DNA from: Utricularia gibba | Taxonomy: Eukaryota > Streptophyta > Magnoliopsida > Lamiales > Lentibulariaceae | NCBI GenBank assembly: GCA_002189035.1 | Contig: NEEC01000019.1 | Span: 1,178,001-1,242,000 of the forward strand | Length of the DNA stretch: 64,000 nt | Reading direction: 5' to 3' | Part shown: positions 28,201-41,652 of the stretch, one piece after another | Layout: each line of letters starts with the position of its first letter | Position numbering within the stretch: position 1 is the first letter of the stretch | Position numbers and translations under genes: made by a program | The notes under the pieces: generated by a model | Seen by the model: only the letters and a program-made list of their open reading frames with translations | What the model was told of the DNA's origin: nothing | Database searches by the model: none

Positions 28201-29570
28201 ACATACTCATAAACCCTAGCTGCTGGGTTTTCTTCCTTACATATCATATTTTCCCATTAATCTTGATGACCTAAATCAGTTAAACATGGATTAAGTGGAG
28301 TGATTTAACTGTGACACACTTCCCACTCAACTGTATTATGGTTCCCTAGTCATGACTCCTCTGCACTGCCATTAAAATCTTTTAATTTCAGTCCTCACCA
28401 ACTTTCATCTAATTTAGGGTGGGATTTAATGACATGTTTCAATTATTTGTATTTAGATGAATGCGTATTATATGTTCGAAAGATAGATTTTTACGAATAT
28501 GTGCTTAGAATGTTGGCTTGTGTGAGCATATGTGATGGGAATAGATGGAAAGAGAAAACACATGTGATAGAAAAGTTTTGATAAGCATAGTTTGATAGGT
28601 TGTGTAAGTAAGAAGTTGATTGATAGGATAATATAAAAATTTATACCCAAATTCATACATATATCATTATTTAATTAACTAGTATATATATATGGTTATA
28701 TCACCTATATATTCATTTTTTGATGAAGTGAATGGTATACACAAATGGAGAGGAAATGCATTAATTATATTTATACAATTCATATAATCAGAGTTCTATC
28801 TTTGAATATTAAATATTATATATAATTAAGTATATGCATATTCAATTACACTATACTTAAACATATTAATATTCTACTATCAAACGATCTCTAAGTGTTT
28901 TACAAATAATGCATGCATTGAAAAATATATTTACTAAATAGATGTAGTTCTCAACACAGGCATATTTAGAAACATAAATAAAACTACCAAATACGATATT
29001 AGAGTTTTGATTATTGAAGAAAATGATCCTATTCATGTCTTCAAAATCAGCGTATTTTAAAGTTTTGTTTCATTTTTCAACCCTAATTTTGAATAATGTA
29101 TATACGAAAATAGATTAGAAAGTAAATGATTCTGAAGATAGCATGATATTTCAGATAAGAAAAATCCATTTCTGGGTATTTGTATCTGAAATGGCGCCTG
29201 GCCTCACGTGTTGCAAAAGACTGGTACTCGAAAACAATAATCCTGCGAGGTAAATGTCGTTTAGTAATTGGTTGTAATTAAAGTGAACAACGAAAGCATC
29301 ATTTGTGCAGTAAATTGGCTTTTACAGAAGTCCATTCCATTATGGTTCAAGGGAAAGGATACTTTTTCACACTGGCTGTGTGTGTTTGTACCTTGTTGAC
29401 CAGCTGCAACTGTGGTTTTATAAACACCCACAAGCCTATCCCATTTGTGGTGTGCTGGTTTCTGGTTCTAAGGTGTAGGAGTGACTCCCATTTGAAGAGC
29501 AGTTGCTGTAGTCAGCTTTGATGGTGATCTGTTGGGAGTTTGTGCAGAGAGGGATCTCCTCCATGGGGGG
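25245..29570. other. 4.3-kb gene-poor region between CDC48 and the glycosyltransferase
   Basis: The CDC48 3' flank runs to about 25550. A less AT-rich block at 25560-26220 has open frames on both strands but no recognisable protein. AT-rich DNA follows to about 27000. Minus-strand coding-like fragments lie at 27002-27112 and 27345-27680. A short TTAGGG array is at 27973. From 28450 to 29150 the DNA is AT-rich, and the last 300 bp are the leader/promoter side of the glycosyltransferase. Confidence 0.45.
27973..27996 (+). repeat. Short interstitial TTAGGG array (four units)
   Basis: Four exact tandem copies of TTAGGG are followed by TTTG. The unit is six bases, not the seven-base TTTAGGG of most plant telomeres. 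On the other strand it contains AAACCCTAA-like telo-box sequence. Too short to be a telomere remnant with any certainty. Confidence 0.8.
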
Positions 29571-32526
29571 ATGAGGATGAGGCTGTCAAGGAGCCAGACC
29601 AAGAGAACAGGAGATTATCTAAAGGGAATGATAAGTGATTACTACTTCATGCAGGGGAAGCCGAAGACCAAGACTCACAAGGGAGGGGAATCATGCAGAA
29701 ACGTGCCTTTTCTGACATGTCTGCAGTTCATGTTTGCTGTGTATGCAACCTCCCTCTTGCTGTACATGAGCCCATCTATTGATTTCAGAGGATGGGTGGC
29801 AGAGCATGTCCACAGCTTCATCTCCATGGCGCCTCATTCAGTGAGTCGAATCCAGGAAACGGTGCCGCCTACGGCTGACACAGCGATGGAGACGGCTTGT
29901 GTGCATGAGAAGATCGATTTTGAGCAGAAGAAGTCGAATGATAGTGTGACTATCAGGTTGAAGAAGGAGCTATACAGAGAGGTGCTTGATTTCCAGAGCA
30001 GGGCTTTTGGGACAGAGACTCTGCCCCAGTTGATGTCCATGGAATCAAAATGGAGCTTAAAGGGGCAAAATCTTCCTAGAGTCACCGTGATACTGAATCA
30101 TTTCAAGCGAAAGACGCTTTGTGCGCAGATTGATTCTCTTCTTGAACAAACGCTTCCTTTTCACCATGTTTGGGTTGTTTCTTTTGGGAGTCCAATTGAA
30201 ACATCCCTGAAGAAGATTGTGGAGAGCTATAACAATTCCAGAATTAGTTTCATTAGCTCCAGCTATGACTTCAAGTACTACGGTAGATTTCAAATGGCTC
30301 TGCAGACAGAAGCTGATCTTGTGTACATTCTTGATGATGATATGATTCCAGGAAAGAAGATGCTAGAGATTCTATCGCATGTTGCTGGGACCGAAAAGTA
30401 TAGAAATGCTGTTTTGGGGAGCATTGGAAGGATCTTACCCTTCAAACAAAAAGACTTCACCTTTCCAAGTTACAGGAAGTTTAGATCAAAGGAAGCAGGC
30501 TTGTATTTGCCAGATCCAGCTTATGATATCACTGTTGACAGAGTTGTTAAAGTTGATTTTCTCTCTAGCTCCTGGTTTTTATCATCTGAGCTGATCAAAA
30601 CTCTTTTCATTGAGACCCCATTCACGTTTATGACAGGAGAAGATCTTCATTTAAGGTATGCAACCAAGATGCATTAGTTATTGGAGCTACACTAAATTCG
30701 AACCTGATGACTTGAGTTTGACAATTCCTGTGCAGTTATCAGCTTCAGAAGTATCGAGATGCAGGCTCTTATGTGCTACCTGCTGATCCATATGACAAAG
30801 AAACATGGGGAGACAGTGAGCATAGATTGGCGTATGTATCAGAAACAACAGTGATCTTCAAAGATATTGTCCAAGTGAGAGATGACCAATGGTGGAAAGC
30901 TCTGTCAACAGGATATGTAACACAGTGGGCTTCCATGTATCCACAGAAGATCGATGCTCTATTTTATGCACACTCTCTGGACGAAGTTCAAGCACTGGCT
31001 CCTCTTATTAACAAGTTTAGGACAACAACTGGTAAGAAAGCCTATCTGGTTGTCTCTGGTGGCAAGTTCTGCCCATGTGAAGATGCAGCCCCCATCTTGA
31101 AATGGCCTAAATCTGTCTGTAAGGAGAGAAGGTTCAAGGTCCTTGATCTAGGAATCAATTCGTTGTCTGGAATATCAAATTCAGATGTGCCTATTTTTCA
31201 AGCCATCTATGCTAGTATGAAAGGGATAATCAAAATCCACAATCCAAGCGTGGTGATCTCCGTCTCTAATATCAATCTGAATGTCAGAAAAGCATTGATG
31301 CTGGCCATAGAAACCAACACAAATGGCACAACATTGGTTCTCTTGCCAAGAGAATCCATTTCCAAGTCTCTATGGATGACTGATCTTCGCTCTACAGCTT
31401 TACCTTGTAAGAACTCTCATCTCCTCTTTTCCTATTCAGATACTTAAAAGTCCTGAAATTAAAATTTCTTCTGACTCATTTCTTTGTTCTGCAAACAAAA
31501 AACTCAGACTGGAACAGGATGAAACTTTGTATCAACATCATAACACAAAACCGGGCTCCTTCTCTCTCAAGGCTGCTAAACTCCCTGAAAGATGCTTACT
31601 ATTTGGGAGATAGAATTCCCATAACCTTCAATATGGATAGCAAGGTAGATGAACCAACTCTGCAGCTTGTGAAGTCATTCGAATGGACACATGGGCCGAA
31701 GATCATTCGCAGAAGGATAATCCAGGGTGGCTTGATTCGAGCCGTCAGTGAAAGTTGGTTTCCATCCTCAGATGATGATTTTGGGTTGCTCTTAGAAGAT
31801 GACATAGAGGTCTCTCCTTTCTACTATCTCTGGATCAAATATGCTATCTTAGCGTATCACTATGATCCCAAAGTTTCACTTCCAGAGCTCAGCTCCATCT
31901 CACTCTACACACCACGTTTGGTTGAAGTGGTGAAGGAAAGGCCAAAATGGAATGCTACAGATTTCTTCAAACGCATACACCCAAATACCCCTTATCTTCA
32001 CCAACTTCCCTGCAGTTGGGGAGCAGTATTTTTCCCGAAACATTGGAGAGAATTCTATGCTTACATGAACATGCGCTTCACAGAGAATGCAAAAGAGAAT
32101 CCAGTTCAAATTCCCAAATCAAGAACCAATGGCTGGCAAGCTTCTTGGAAGAAATTTTTAATAGACATGATGTACCTTCGTGGGTATGTGAGCCTTTACC
32201 CTAATTTTCCGAATCAAACAAGTTTTTCCACGAATCACATGGAACCAGGGGCGCATATCAGTGCGAAAGACAACGTCGTGCAGCATAATAAGACGGATTT
32301 TGAGGTTCCGCTCATGAAACAAGACTTTACGAAGCTTTTGCCGAATGGTAAACTCCCGCCAGCTTCAAAGATACCGTCTTTGAATCTCTTTAACCGCGCT
32401 GTATCGCTAAAGGGTCTGAAGGCTGCGGGTGCGAAACTGGGTAAAGATGTTCTTGAATGTGAGGCGAATCAGATTGTGGTGGTAAACCATGAAACTGGTT
32501 TGCCTTCACATTGTGCTGCATTCTGA
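29571..32526 (+). CDS. Plant GT2-like type II membrane glycosyltransferase with two GT-A-like domains
   Basis: Three exons (29571..30655, 30736..31406, 31508..32526) give 924 residues. A short basic cytosolic tail and one membrane segment (about residues 45-67) predict a Golgi or ER type II protein. The first GT-A-like domain starts near residue 178 with LPRVTVILNHFKR and has the DXD-type motif ILDDDM. A linker region containing NINLNVRKALMLAIE leads to a second domain from about residue 588, opening with LCINIITQNRAPSLSRLL and carrying a second acidic motif, LLEDDIEVSPFYYLW. It resembles the uncharacterised plant 'glycosyltransferase family 2' proteins; donor and acceptor are unknown. The start at 29571 is the first ATG in this frame; an upstream ATG at 29563 opens a three-codon uORF overlapping it. 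Confidence 0.88.
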
Positions 32527-33357
32527 TGAATGCCATCAAGATTGATTTTTTATTTGCTAGATCCTTTGCTCCTTTGTTTCCGCTGCAGTTTTCGAGAAAT
32601 CTCCTTGTGCTACTTTGAGATTCTCTCTGTGTATTTCATCTGTAGGATGCACGCAATTGTGAGCACAACTTGTTCATATGTAAAAGCTTACTTTCTTCAT
32701 CTGCACATGCTTTTTCTACTCTTCTCAGTAACATAGCTTTCCCACAAAATGCCATCTTGAATGAAACTTCTTCTCGTTCGGATCTCATTTTCCATCATCC
32801 TCCAATTCTTCTCGTTCTTTACCCGAAAAGAAGTTTCCTTCGGTCGTTTACAGAGATGTCGATACGCGTGTCGGTGTCCATGCGGTCAGGTAGAAAGTTC
32901 CCTCACGCATGCATACTTTAATTGACCCGTAGTTTTTTAGGAGTTGAAGAAGGCAATCATTGGTAGCTGCAAATCCAAATCTTCAGGGGACTTAGCTGAC
33001 AGGATAATTTCTAACAGCTGCCACTTCGCAAATCATTAGTCTTTTCTTCTCTTTATCGCCAATCCAAACCATTTCCATTTTCCTTTTCCTTTTTCCCTTT
33101 TTCACATTTCTTGTAATTGCGTTGCTTTTCCTTTTGCTTGGGAAAGCAAGAAGTCAACCCGAAAGAAAAAGTTGGGGTTGGAGAGAAGAGGAACGACAGG
33201 CTTCATCTTCTTTGTGATTTAACTCTCTTTGACTCAGCGTTCTCTTCTTGGTATCGGCCCAAGTTTTTCGCTTTGTAATCTGACTATGGATGGAACGTAT
33301 CTGAATTATTCGTTGGGAAAAAGTGGAAATTGATATTTTTTTAGGGGGGTTTGAGCG
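32527..33357. other. Intergenic: glycosyltransferase 3' flank and EDR2 promoter/leader
   Basis: No gene is supported. A pyrimidine-rich tract at about 33040-33135 (CTTTTCC-type repeats) lies some 250 bp upstream of the EDR2 start and may be part of its core promoter or leader. There is no clear TATA box. Confidence 0.45.
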
Positions 33358-36300
33358 ATGGAGATTGGTTCAGAGATTGATGGGGGAACTGGGAGAATGG
33401 AGGGATGGCTGTATTTGATTCGCTCCAATCGTTTTGGTCTTCAGTACTCGAGGCGACGCTACTTTGTTCTTCAGAATCACGTGCTCAAGAGCTTCAAAGC
33501 TGTCCCACTTTCATCTGGAGAGGTTTTTGACTTTTCATCCTTCTTCATGCTCTGTTTTGCTCCTGATGATGCATGATTGTTTATTTAGCCTTAAATTTTT
33601 ATGCATACAAGTACGCGGATCTGTTTAACTTGATGCCCAATGCATGAATGTAAAGTAGTTCATCTGAATTGGAAAATTTTTTGTGACTGATTAAAATGTT
33701 TGAAATGATTGTTTTGCTCATGAGTGTCTTGGTATAATTTTGCTACTTTGCTAAATTAACCACCCACTTCTGATTGAACGCTGTGCAGATCCTATTACTT
33801 AGGAAAGGAGCCATGTACAGAAAAACAGGCCACAATGATTGACTAACTATTTATATGCTTGCACACTGCAGGTACCTGTTAGAAGTGCTATTATTGATCC
33901 TTCTATAAGGGCAATGGATAATGGGAGAGAGAGCATCCATAGAAAGGTATCCAGTCTGTTTTTACTTCAATGCTAGCATATAGATTTATTGAAGAAGTGT
34001 CACTGAAATCAATGTGAGATTTTTCTCTTTTTGGTGGTGGGGGACGGTGCTGCAGGTCATTTTCATTTTTACTTTGTACAACACATCCAATAACATTGAT
34101 CGACTAAAGGTAAGTGAGCTTCACTTTTCGATTCACTTGTCACATCTCAAATCAATTTATGTTGAATCAGTAATTTTTCTTATTTATAGTTGGGAGCAAA
34201 TAGTCCCGAGGAAGCTGCAAGATGGATTCAGGCATTCCAAGAATCAGCTTTGCAGGTTGAATTTTCTCCCTATGTTATGGTGATGGCGGCGAATTTCCCT
34301 AAAACTAACTTCTCCAAGATTGCAGTCAGACCAGAATCAACTAGGCTATGGATTGTCTGGATGTGAACTACCATCAAAGAGGTCGCCATCTTTGAATTTT
34401 ATGAGGTTATATTGTAAAACCAATGTTGTTAAAAATTGATTTTCTTAGATTCCCACTGAATATAGTACTTGTTCCTCATCATGTGACACTAATCTCTACA
34501 TAGTTAGCGAGGGTGGTGAAGTTTTTTTATAAGCCATTTGTGCCATTTTAAACCTTTTTTTTTTCTTGAGTTCTTCTATACTTGCCTCCTCCTCCTATCT
34601 ATTTAGGCCAAGCTGCTCGGGTAAGCATGCTCATGCGATTGACTGGACTCTGTACTCTTCTTCAAGGACGGATGGTATGACATCTGATGTTGTTGCTCCG
34701 TCAACTTGGAAACTATTTGGCTGCAAAGATGGTACTTGGTTCATTTTTTTTTTTTTTTTTTTGTTGATGCATAGTGCCCTTTAATCTATCTATTCCAAGC
34801 AAAATATAGGGCTTCGATTATTTAAAGAGGCTAAAGATAAGGAATCGCATACTAAGGTATGTTGTAAATGTTAATCATCAATGATTACTTTTTATAAACA
34901 GCTTCTCAATTTCACAGTGGTATGACCATCCTGCAATTATGGCTGTTGGTGTAATTGACGCAACTTCAGAAGCAGTTTTCCAGACAGTCATGTCACTTGG
35001 TTCTTTGAGATCAGAGTAAGTGTTTAACCAATGCCAGGACATTGTGCAGCTGGTCATACTTTTGATTAGCTCTTTTTTCACTAATGCCTTAGTCTTGGGG
35101 AAGAAGGGTGCAATTCCATTAGATTTTTGGCTCGTTTCCCTGGCCTTGGCTCGAAACATTGGGAATAGATAGGGATATGGTATTCATCAATATTTCTTAC
35201 AATAAAACTCCCTCAGTGGAATGAGATGATGGTTTTCTGTTTTTCTAGAGGGTTTTTTAGATAGGCACCAGATGTATTAGATATGAAACACATTATTTGT
35301 GTAGATGGGTTCGACAAAATCTTTTTGTTTCACATAAGGTTGTCAATCTTGTACCATATAGAAGAAAAAGGATTCATCCTGAAGCTTACACATAATGAAA
35401 GCATATTGTGATGGCGTTTTCTTGTTCTTGGGGGTTGACATGCTCTGGCACTTTCTATGAAAAGCCTACAATTTGTGTAGATGGGACTTCTGCTATGACA
35501 AGGCTTCAGTCATTGAACATGTAGATGGTCATACAGATATAATTCATATGGGTTTCCATCGTCATTGGCTTCCCTGGTGCGCTTCATGCCCACGATTTCT
35601 GTCCTGTCCTTTGATTTCCTATCCCAATTTTCTTCATTAATTTGATGTTTGGTATAAACTGCTTCAGGAGCATGCAGAGAAGGGATCTTTTGTTACGGCG
35701 CTATTGGCGACGTGAGGATGATGGCACATATGGTAAAGATAGGAGTATTGTGTATTCCAATTATTTATGAATGACAAAGACCATTTTTTTGCATGCAGTA
35801 ATTCTTTATCAATCTGTATGTCATCAGAGGTGCCCGCCAAAAAGAGGCTACGTACGTGCCCGCCTTAAAAGTAATGAGTTTCTCACTGTTTAGTTTTTCA
35901 TTGAAAAGTTTTTGCATTTACATAATCCTTCACCTCACCTGTATTTTTGATCTATTTGAAATGCAAAATGATGTATTTAATTCATCGCAGGTGGAGGCTA
36001 TGTCATTTCTCCTATTAACCAAGGAAAACAATCCATTGTAAAGCATATGCTTGCTATCGACTGGAAATTTTGGAGATCTTATTTACACACATCATTTTCC
36101 AGATCAATAACTCTTAGCATGCTGGGAAGACTGGCTGGTCTGTTTTACTTTTGTTTCTCCTTCTGCCACTGGATTTTTTTCCTTCTACAGATCTTTGATG
36201 TTAGAATTATTTATTGCCTTAAGATGCCTGTCGTGTTCTTCTTGATTTTCTTCTGTCACTGTTTTTACTTATATGTTGCGTTCCTAGTGAGTATGGTAGG

Positions 36301-38368
36301 GTACTTGCTCATTCATGTCTTGCAAAAATAAGTTCAACTTTTTTTTTTATTGTTTGATCTTTAGCTTTGAGGGAGATGTTTAGAGCAAAAATAGATTCAG
36401 CACCTGCTTTCTCGACTGGAGAACTATTGAGCAGCAGCAGCAGACAGGAAATACGAAGGTCACTGAAAGTTGAGGTTCCAACAAGAGTTGAAAATGGGCA
36501 TGACAGAGAGGATATGGAGGAAGAACCAATGAAAACGCCATCTGAGAACTTCAGTCTCATTGGCTTCAATGATGCATCAGATGAATTCTTTGATGTCCCG
36601 GAACCTGCAGATCATGAATCATGTGAAAATACTGGTTGGCCTTCTGACCGGAGTCCTGAAGCTTATACTCCGGTAGTGTATATTGGTTTCCTATGTTGCA
36701 TAAAGCTTGAATATTGCACTTTCAAACATTTTCCCAGTTTTGTTTCTTCCCCGCGAGTATTTTTGTGTTTTACCTCACACAATTCTTGCTGCTCAAGAAT
36801 TCAAGGCAGCACAGACTATCAACCGCTTCTAGTTTCGTTAAAAGGTTGCAAGGACTTGCTGGTATATTAATTTGTCCCCACTTTTTGCTGGTTTGTTCTC
36901 ATTTGATGATGGGAATGCTGTCCCACCCTCATGCCCCTTTGTTGTGGCGCCTTGTTAATGTTGCAGTTCAGAAGAAGGGTTACATGGACTTTCATGAGAC
37001 GCCAAGGGACGACACTCAGTGCAAATACGGATACACACTTCCAAAGGATCCCACCTGCAACATTCTCTGCAGTTGGAACGTTTCTGATCCCTCAACTTTC
37101 CTTATTCGTGGGAAGACGTACTTGACTGACAGAGTGAAGGTAGTGTCACAACTAATAAACATCTCCAGCCTAATATGGCGCCTGAGTGGCATCTTCTCCA
37201 TTTTACATTTCGATGTAAAGTTTGTAGCTTATAGTCCATGCAACTCCACAGCATGGAAACCCTGAAGCAACGTGGTAGCTGAATGTTTCCCTTAATGTAA
37301 TTGTCTTCTCAGATCAAGGCAAAAGGCACTCTGATGGAGATGGTGGGAGCAGACTGGTTGAAATCAGACAAGAGGGAAGATGATCTCGGAGGACGGCCTG
37401 GAGGCATTGTCCAGGTAGGATTTTTCTTAGTCAACATGGTAGCTCTTAGTTTTTCTAATCTCTTGATCTTAACTCTGTTTCTACAGAAATATGCTTCAAA
37501 GGGAGGTCCTGAATTCTTTTTCATTGTTAACATACAGGTGAGATACATATTTCTTCTTCAGTTTAGACACCTAATCTGGTTTTTTTCTTTCTATGATCCA
37601 TCTTCTGATTTCATGAATCAGGTCCCTGGTTCAACAACTTACAACCTTGCTTTATACTATATGTTAACTACTCCAATAGAAGACATTCCTTTACTCAATA
37701 ACTTTGTCAATGGAGATGATGCGTACAGAAACTCCAGGTTCAAGCTCATACCATATATTTCCACAGTAAGCTTACCACTAATTTGCCTTTGTTCTCATCG
37801 TTTTCTGCTCTTCACATTGAAGCCATTTGTGATATTCGGACATGAATGCTACTTTTGTTTTGCATTATATGTGTATCAGGGTTCATGGATAGTAAAGCAA
37901 AGCGTTGGGAAAAAGGCATGCCTAATCGGTCAAGCCTTGGAAATCAATTATTTCCGGGGGAAGAACTACCTTGAGGTGTGCTTCAGAAAAGTGATTTCCA
38001 GTTGAAGTCTACTTTACTTACTGGTTCAACTTCATTTTTTTATGAAGCTTGGAGTTAACATCGGTTCATCGACGGTCGCAAGGGGCGTCGTCAGCCTTGT
38101 TCTTGGCTATCTCTGTAATTTAGTCATTGAAATGGCATTCTTGGTGCAGGTAAACACATTGATGTGCTTCAGTTTTCCTCAGATCTTTGGTGTAATAAGA
38201 TGTTCTCATAATTCCTGTTTAGCCAAAAGTACCTGTACTCAACAGTACATGTGATTGTTGCTTTTTCAGGCAAATACTCCTGATGAGCTGCCGGAAAGTC
38301 TCATAGGAACCTGCCGGCTCAACCACTTGGATGTTTCAAAGGCTGTGATGGTGAAACCACAAGTCTGA
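33358..38368 (+). CDS. EDR2: ENHANCED DISEASE RESISTANCE 2-like (PH-START-EDR2_C) protein
   Basis: Twenty-one exons: 33358..33522, 33872..33946, 34056..34109, 34190..34255, 34326..34381, 34607..34731, 34810..34856, 34918..35015, 35481..35576, 35668..35732, 35799..35870, 35991..36137, 36365..36672, 36798..36861, 36967..37139, 37313..37414, 37487..37537, 37622..37765, 37880..37975, 38048..38149, 38270..38368. All phases close, giving 734 residues. The PH domain spans roughly residues 13-117 (RMEGWLYLIRSNRFGLQYSR at its start). The START lipid-binding domain spans about 165-375, with DHPAIMAVGVID and RRYWRREDDGTY. The acidic linker contains NDASDEFFDVPEP. The EDR2_C/DUF1336 domain covers about 515-725, with GADWLKSDKREDDLGGR, FVNGDDAYRNSRFKLIP and GSWIVKQSVGKKACL. 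Arabidopsis EDR2 binds phosphoinositides and restrains salicylate-dependent mildew resistance and cell death; the same role here is by homology. EDR2 or its close paralogue cannot be told apart. Confidence 0.95.
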
Positions 38369-40310
38369 AGCAGGAAACTACATTCTTTTTTTTCCCCCTT
38401 TTCTTCTGTATGTCTGCACTGATAACTCAACATTGTAAAGGCTTGTTTCATCATATTGCATCACGATATCACTTTCAGGCACGTCTCATGTGGATGCAAA
38501 CAGAGCCAAGTTCTGTCAATGAGACCCCCCTCACCCCATAGCTAGCTGATCCATGCTCTACAGCCAATCTTTTAGTGTGAGACACAAGTGATTTTTCTAT
38601 GGCACAACTAGGTGAAGGAGTGGACCATCGTTGCAAAAAACTAGAGGGGCGATGGCAACAAGTCATGGAGTCAAGGCCCACAAATGAGATGAGCAGAGAA
38701 ACGATACCAAGATTTCAGTGCATCCAGCCACAGAGAGCTTGATGAACACTAGACTCTCAGTAGATCAGAAACGGAGTAAATGAAGCAACTGTTTCTTGGG
38801 ATCTGGTTTGGACCAACTGTGATAACTAATACCTGTGAGACAAGAGACAAACAAGGGACACATTGTGGGAGCAATTATTTGCTTGTTGTGGCAGTAGGTG
38901 TGAGATCTTGCATGTTCCATTAATGTCAACACCCTCCTCCCACACACAAACCACCTCAAGAACACAGATGAATTCACCTTCTTACACCAAAAAAACACCA
39001 TCTCCCATCAGCAAAAACCAAACTTTTCATCTACCTTACATAAAAGATGCATATTTTTCACGATTTCCTCCAGATTTTCGCGTAGAAAAGCGGTGTAGAG
39101 CTGGGAAATTAGTCAGTATAAATGGTGCATTGTTGCCTTTGGTCCAGTGTGGATTTCTTATATTTAATAGTTAGAGCCCCCTAGCAGCCCCGAGTGTCAA
39201 GACTGATGGGGGGCATGAAAGGGAAATTTGTAAAGTTGACCAGCCAGTTTCAATTTTTTATTTTTGTGGGGAGGGAGGAGGGGTTTCTCAAGAAATGGTG
39301 GTCCAAATTGCAATAAATTCCCTCCTCTTCTTCCTCTTACCATTTTTCTCTCCCCTTTTCATATGTGACATCACATGGTGTATCAAATGGGAACGACATG
39401 GACATGACTCCCAATCCCCAAACGTTACACCCTCCTCAATTCACTAGCAAAATGCCCACCTTACGTGACATGCCATAAAATTAAAACGATACATATACGA
39501 TTAGCACGACGACATGTCCCCGAAAATGGTCCCTTTAGACATAGCATAGGGAAAAAATAATGAAGATGAGTACATATAAAAAAATAACCTATGGTTTAAA
39601 TAGTGGAGTCTAGCGTATAAAAGTCGTTGAAAAGGTGCACTCGCATGGGTAGAAAAGTACTTTCAACTTGACATATGGTATCATTTTAATTTTTAATTTA
39701 TATTTATGTGGGGAAGTAGCCACTAGCCTCCATGGTGCACCATTTGATAGTCTAATATGTCGAGCTAAAAAAAAAATTACCAATTTTTGAATAAATCGGT
39801 AAAAATTTATGAAATTAAATTTGGTTATTAATCATGTAATAATTTTGGAGAGTGAATCATGGTGAATGATTGTGCAGTTATTCCGACATGAACCATGGAC
39901 ATAACGGCGGGGGAGATGTTGTGTATCGCCAATTTTAATACGGATAATTAATATTAATTAATTAATTGCATTGTATAGGGCAGTAGGATGCCTTAATTCA
40001 AAATATAGTTAAAATATATGTATTAGGTAAATTAAAATTACGGATATGTTTGACATATAAGTTTTTATAAATATTTTTAAATGATATTATATTTGATAGA
40101 TATATTTAAACTATATGAAAAATAAAAATTTACTCGTTTAAAAAAATGTTCATAGAGTAAAAGTTTAAAAAAAACATGTTTGAAGGGTTCATATAAGTGT
40201 TTTTTATAAATTTTTATATGTATATCAAAAAATACATTTATAATATATATATGTATATATTATTTAAAAACACGTTTATGAAATATATATACTTGGATAG
40301 TATTTGATTG

Positions 40311-40590
40311 ATCGAAATGAGATAAAATAAATTTAATTTACTTGAATTTAATAAAGTTAATGTAGTGGAATTAATTTTTTATGTAGTATTTAGTTATTGA
40401 AATTAAAAATAGAATTAACTAATTTTAATTAAAAATATGAGGGAAAATATAGTTTTAAATAAATCCATATATATATAATTAAAAACTATTGTAATCTTGA
40501 GTTTATTTAAATTTGTCAATTAAATATCTTATAATTTATGAATCTATTTTTAAAATAATAAAATCCCATAAATAAACATAATCAAACGTG
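40311..40590 (+). repeat. Dispersed AT-rich repeat, copy C
   Basis: This segment matches copies A (9246) and B (10694, inverted). Shared pieces include TGATTGATCGAAATGA, TAGTATTTAGTTATTGAAAT, AAATAAATCCATATATATA and AATCTTGAGTTTATTTAAA, and it ends near ATAATCAAACG. It is the most diverged of the three. No coding sequence is present. Confidence 0.5.
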
Positions 40591-41538
40591 GTTACGAGTA
40601 ATTTTATTTTTTCGAGTATCTAATTTCTTTTAATTAAAAATTAGTGTAATTTTTTCTATTGAATATTTTTTAATTAGACAAGACACATACATACCTAACG
40701 TGGTGCGTAGATTACATGGTGCAAGTCATGGGGGGCGTGAAGATGAGCGTCATTTAGTATTAATGACTATGAGGGAGGCTCTTAATTGTAATTTGATTGG
40801 CGATGTTATTACTTAATTATTTGTGTGTTGAGTCCATTAGCTATGTTTTTCTTGAATGATACATGTCATTAATGATCATTGATTAGTGGGCGTGATTTGT
40901 GTCACCATGACTCAGTTTTATTGATTATTTTAGATATTTAATCTTCACGATTTTACGTTTTTTTTTTTTGAAAAAAAACATAGTATAAGATCCAGAGTAT
41001 TCATCTATTTAAAAAAGTATTTTCTCTTGTTATTAACTAATATGGAATATTGTAATTAGGATTCTGTACTTATAATTTGTGTTTTCGTATAAATATTTAT
41101 TTTATTTGAAATATTTTTTTTAAAAAAAAAGAAAGAAAGAAAATCAAAGTAAGATTTGCATGTGTGATGAATAGTAATTATGAAAAATAGAGGGTATGAA
41201 TTTGTAATTTTTGAAAAGATGAATGTTGAAAATATAATAAAATAAGGGATAAATAGGACATAAATGGGGGGCCATGGATGGAAGAGCGAGAGCCGAAGTC
41301 GTGTGTAGGAGGAACAGAAGGGAAGACAGTGTTTAAATGCACGCGCACGACGTCGTGTTGTGTTTGACTTGAGCAGCAACATAGAATGCATCAAAAGTGA
41401 AGTATAACGAGAAAGGAGAATCCAATTTGATTCCCTGGATTTCCAGCTTCACTCTCCCTCCCATTTTTACCAACCGCCGGAAGTGATCTGAGGTAATGAG
41501 GAAGGATCTCTGTGTCTGTGTCTGGGTTTAGTTGATTT

Positions 41539-41553
41539 GTGTGTGTGTGTGTG
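41539..41553 (+). repeat. GT dinucleotide microsatellite in the ARF leader
   Basis: An uninterrupted run of TG units lies about 100 bp upstream of the ARF start codon, probably within the transcribed leader. It is short and likely length-variable between individuals. Confidence 0.8.
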
Positions 41554-41652
41554 GCTTCTATTGGATTCAGGGTGGTTTTTGTTTGGGGTGGGTTCAGGGT
41601 TTGGTGATTCGAGGAATAAGCGGGGGTTGAGAAGTTGGGAGAAAGAAGAGCG

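Larger units (their letters stand above)
38369..41652. other. 3.3-kb gene-poor region upstream of the ARF gene
   Basis: The first few hundred bases are the EDR2 3' flank. No gene is supported from 38760 to 41400. The centre (39900-40700) is very AT-rich and includes copy C of the dispersed repeat. The ARF leader begins somewhere after about 41400 and contains a GT dinucleotide run at 41539-41553. Confidence 0.45.

Noticed and set aside
35799-35870. A stop in EDR2 after the PPK segment
   Set aside because: It was a miscount of an A-run; reading five A's gives KRGYVRARLKS and the frame continues.
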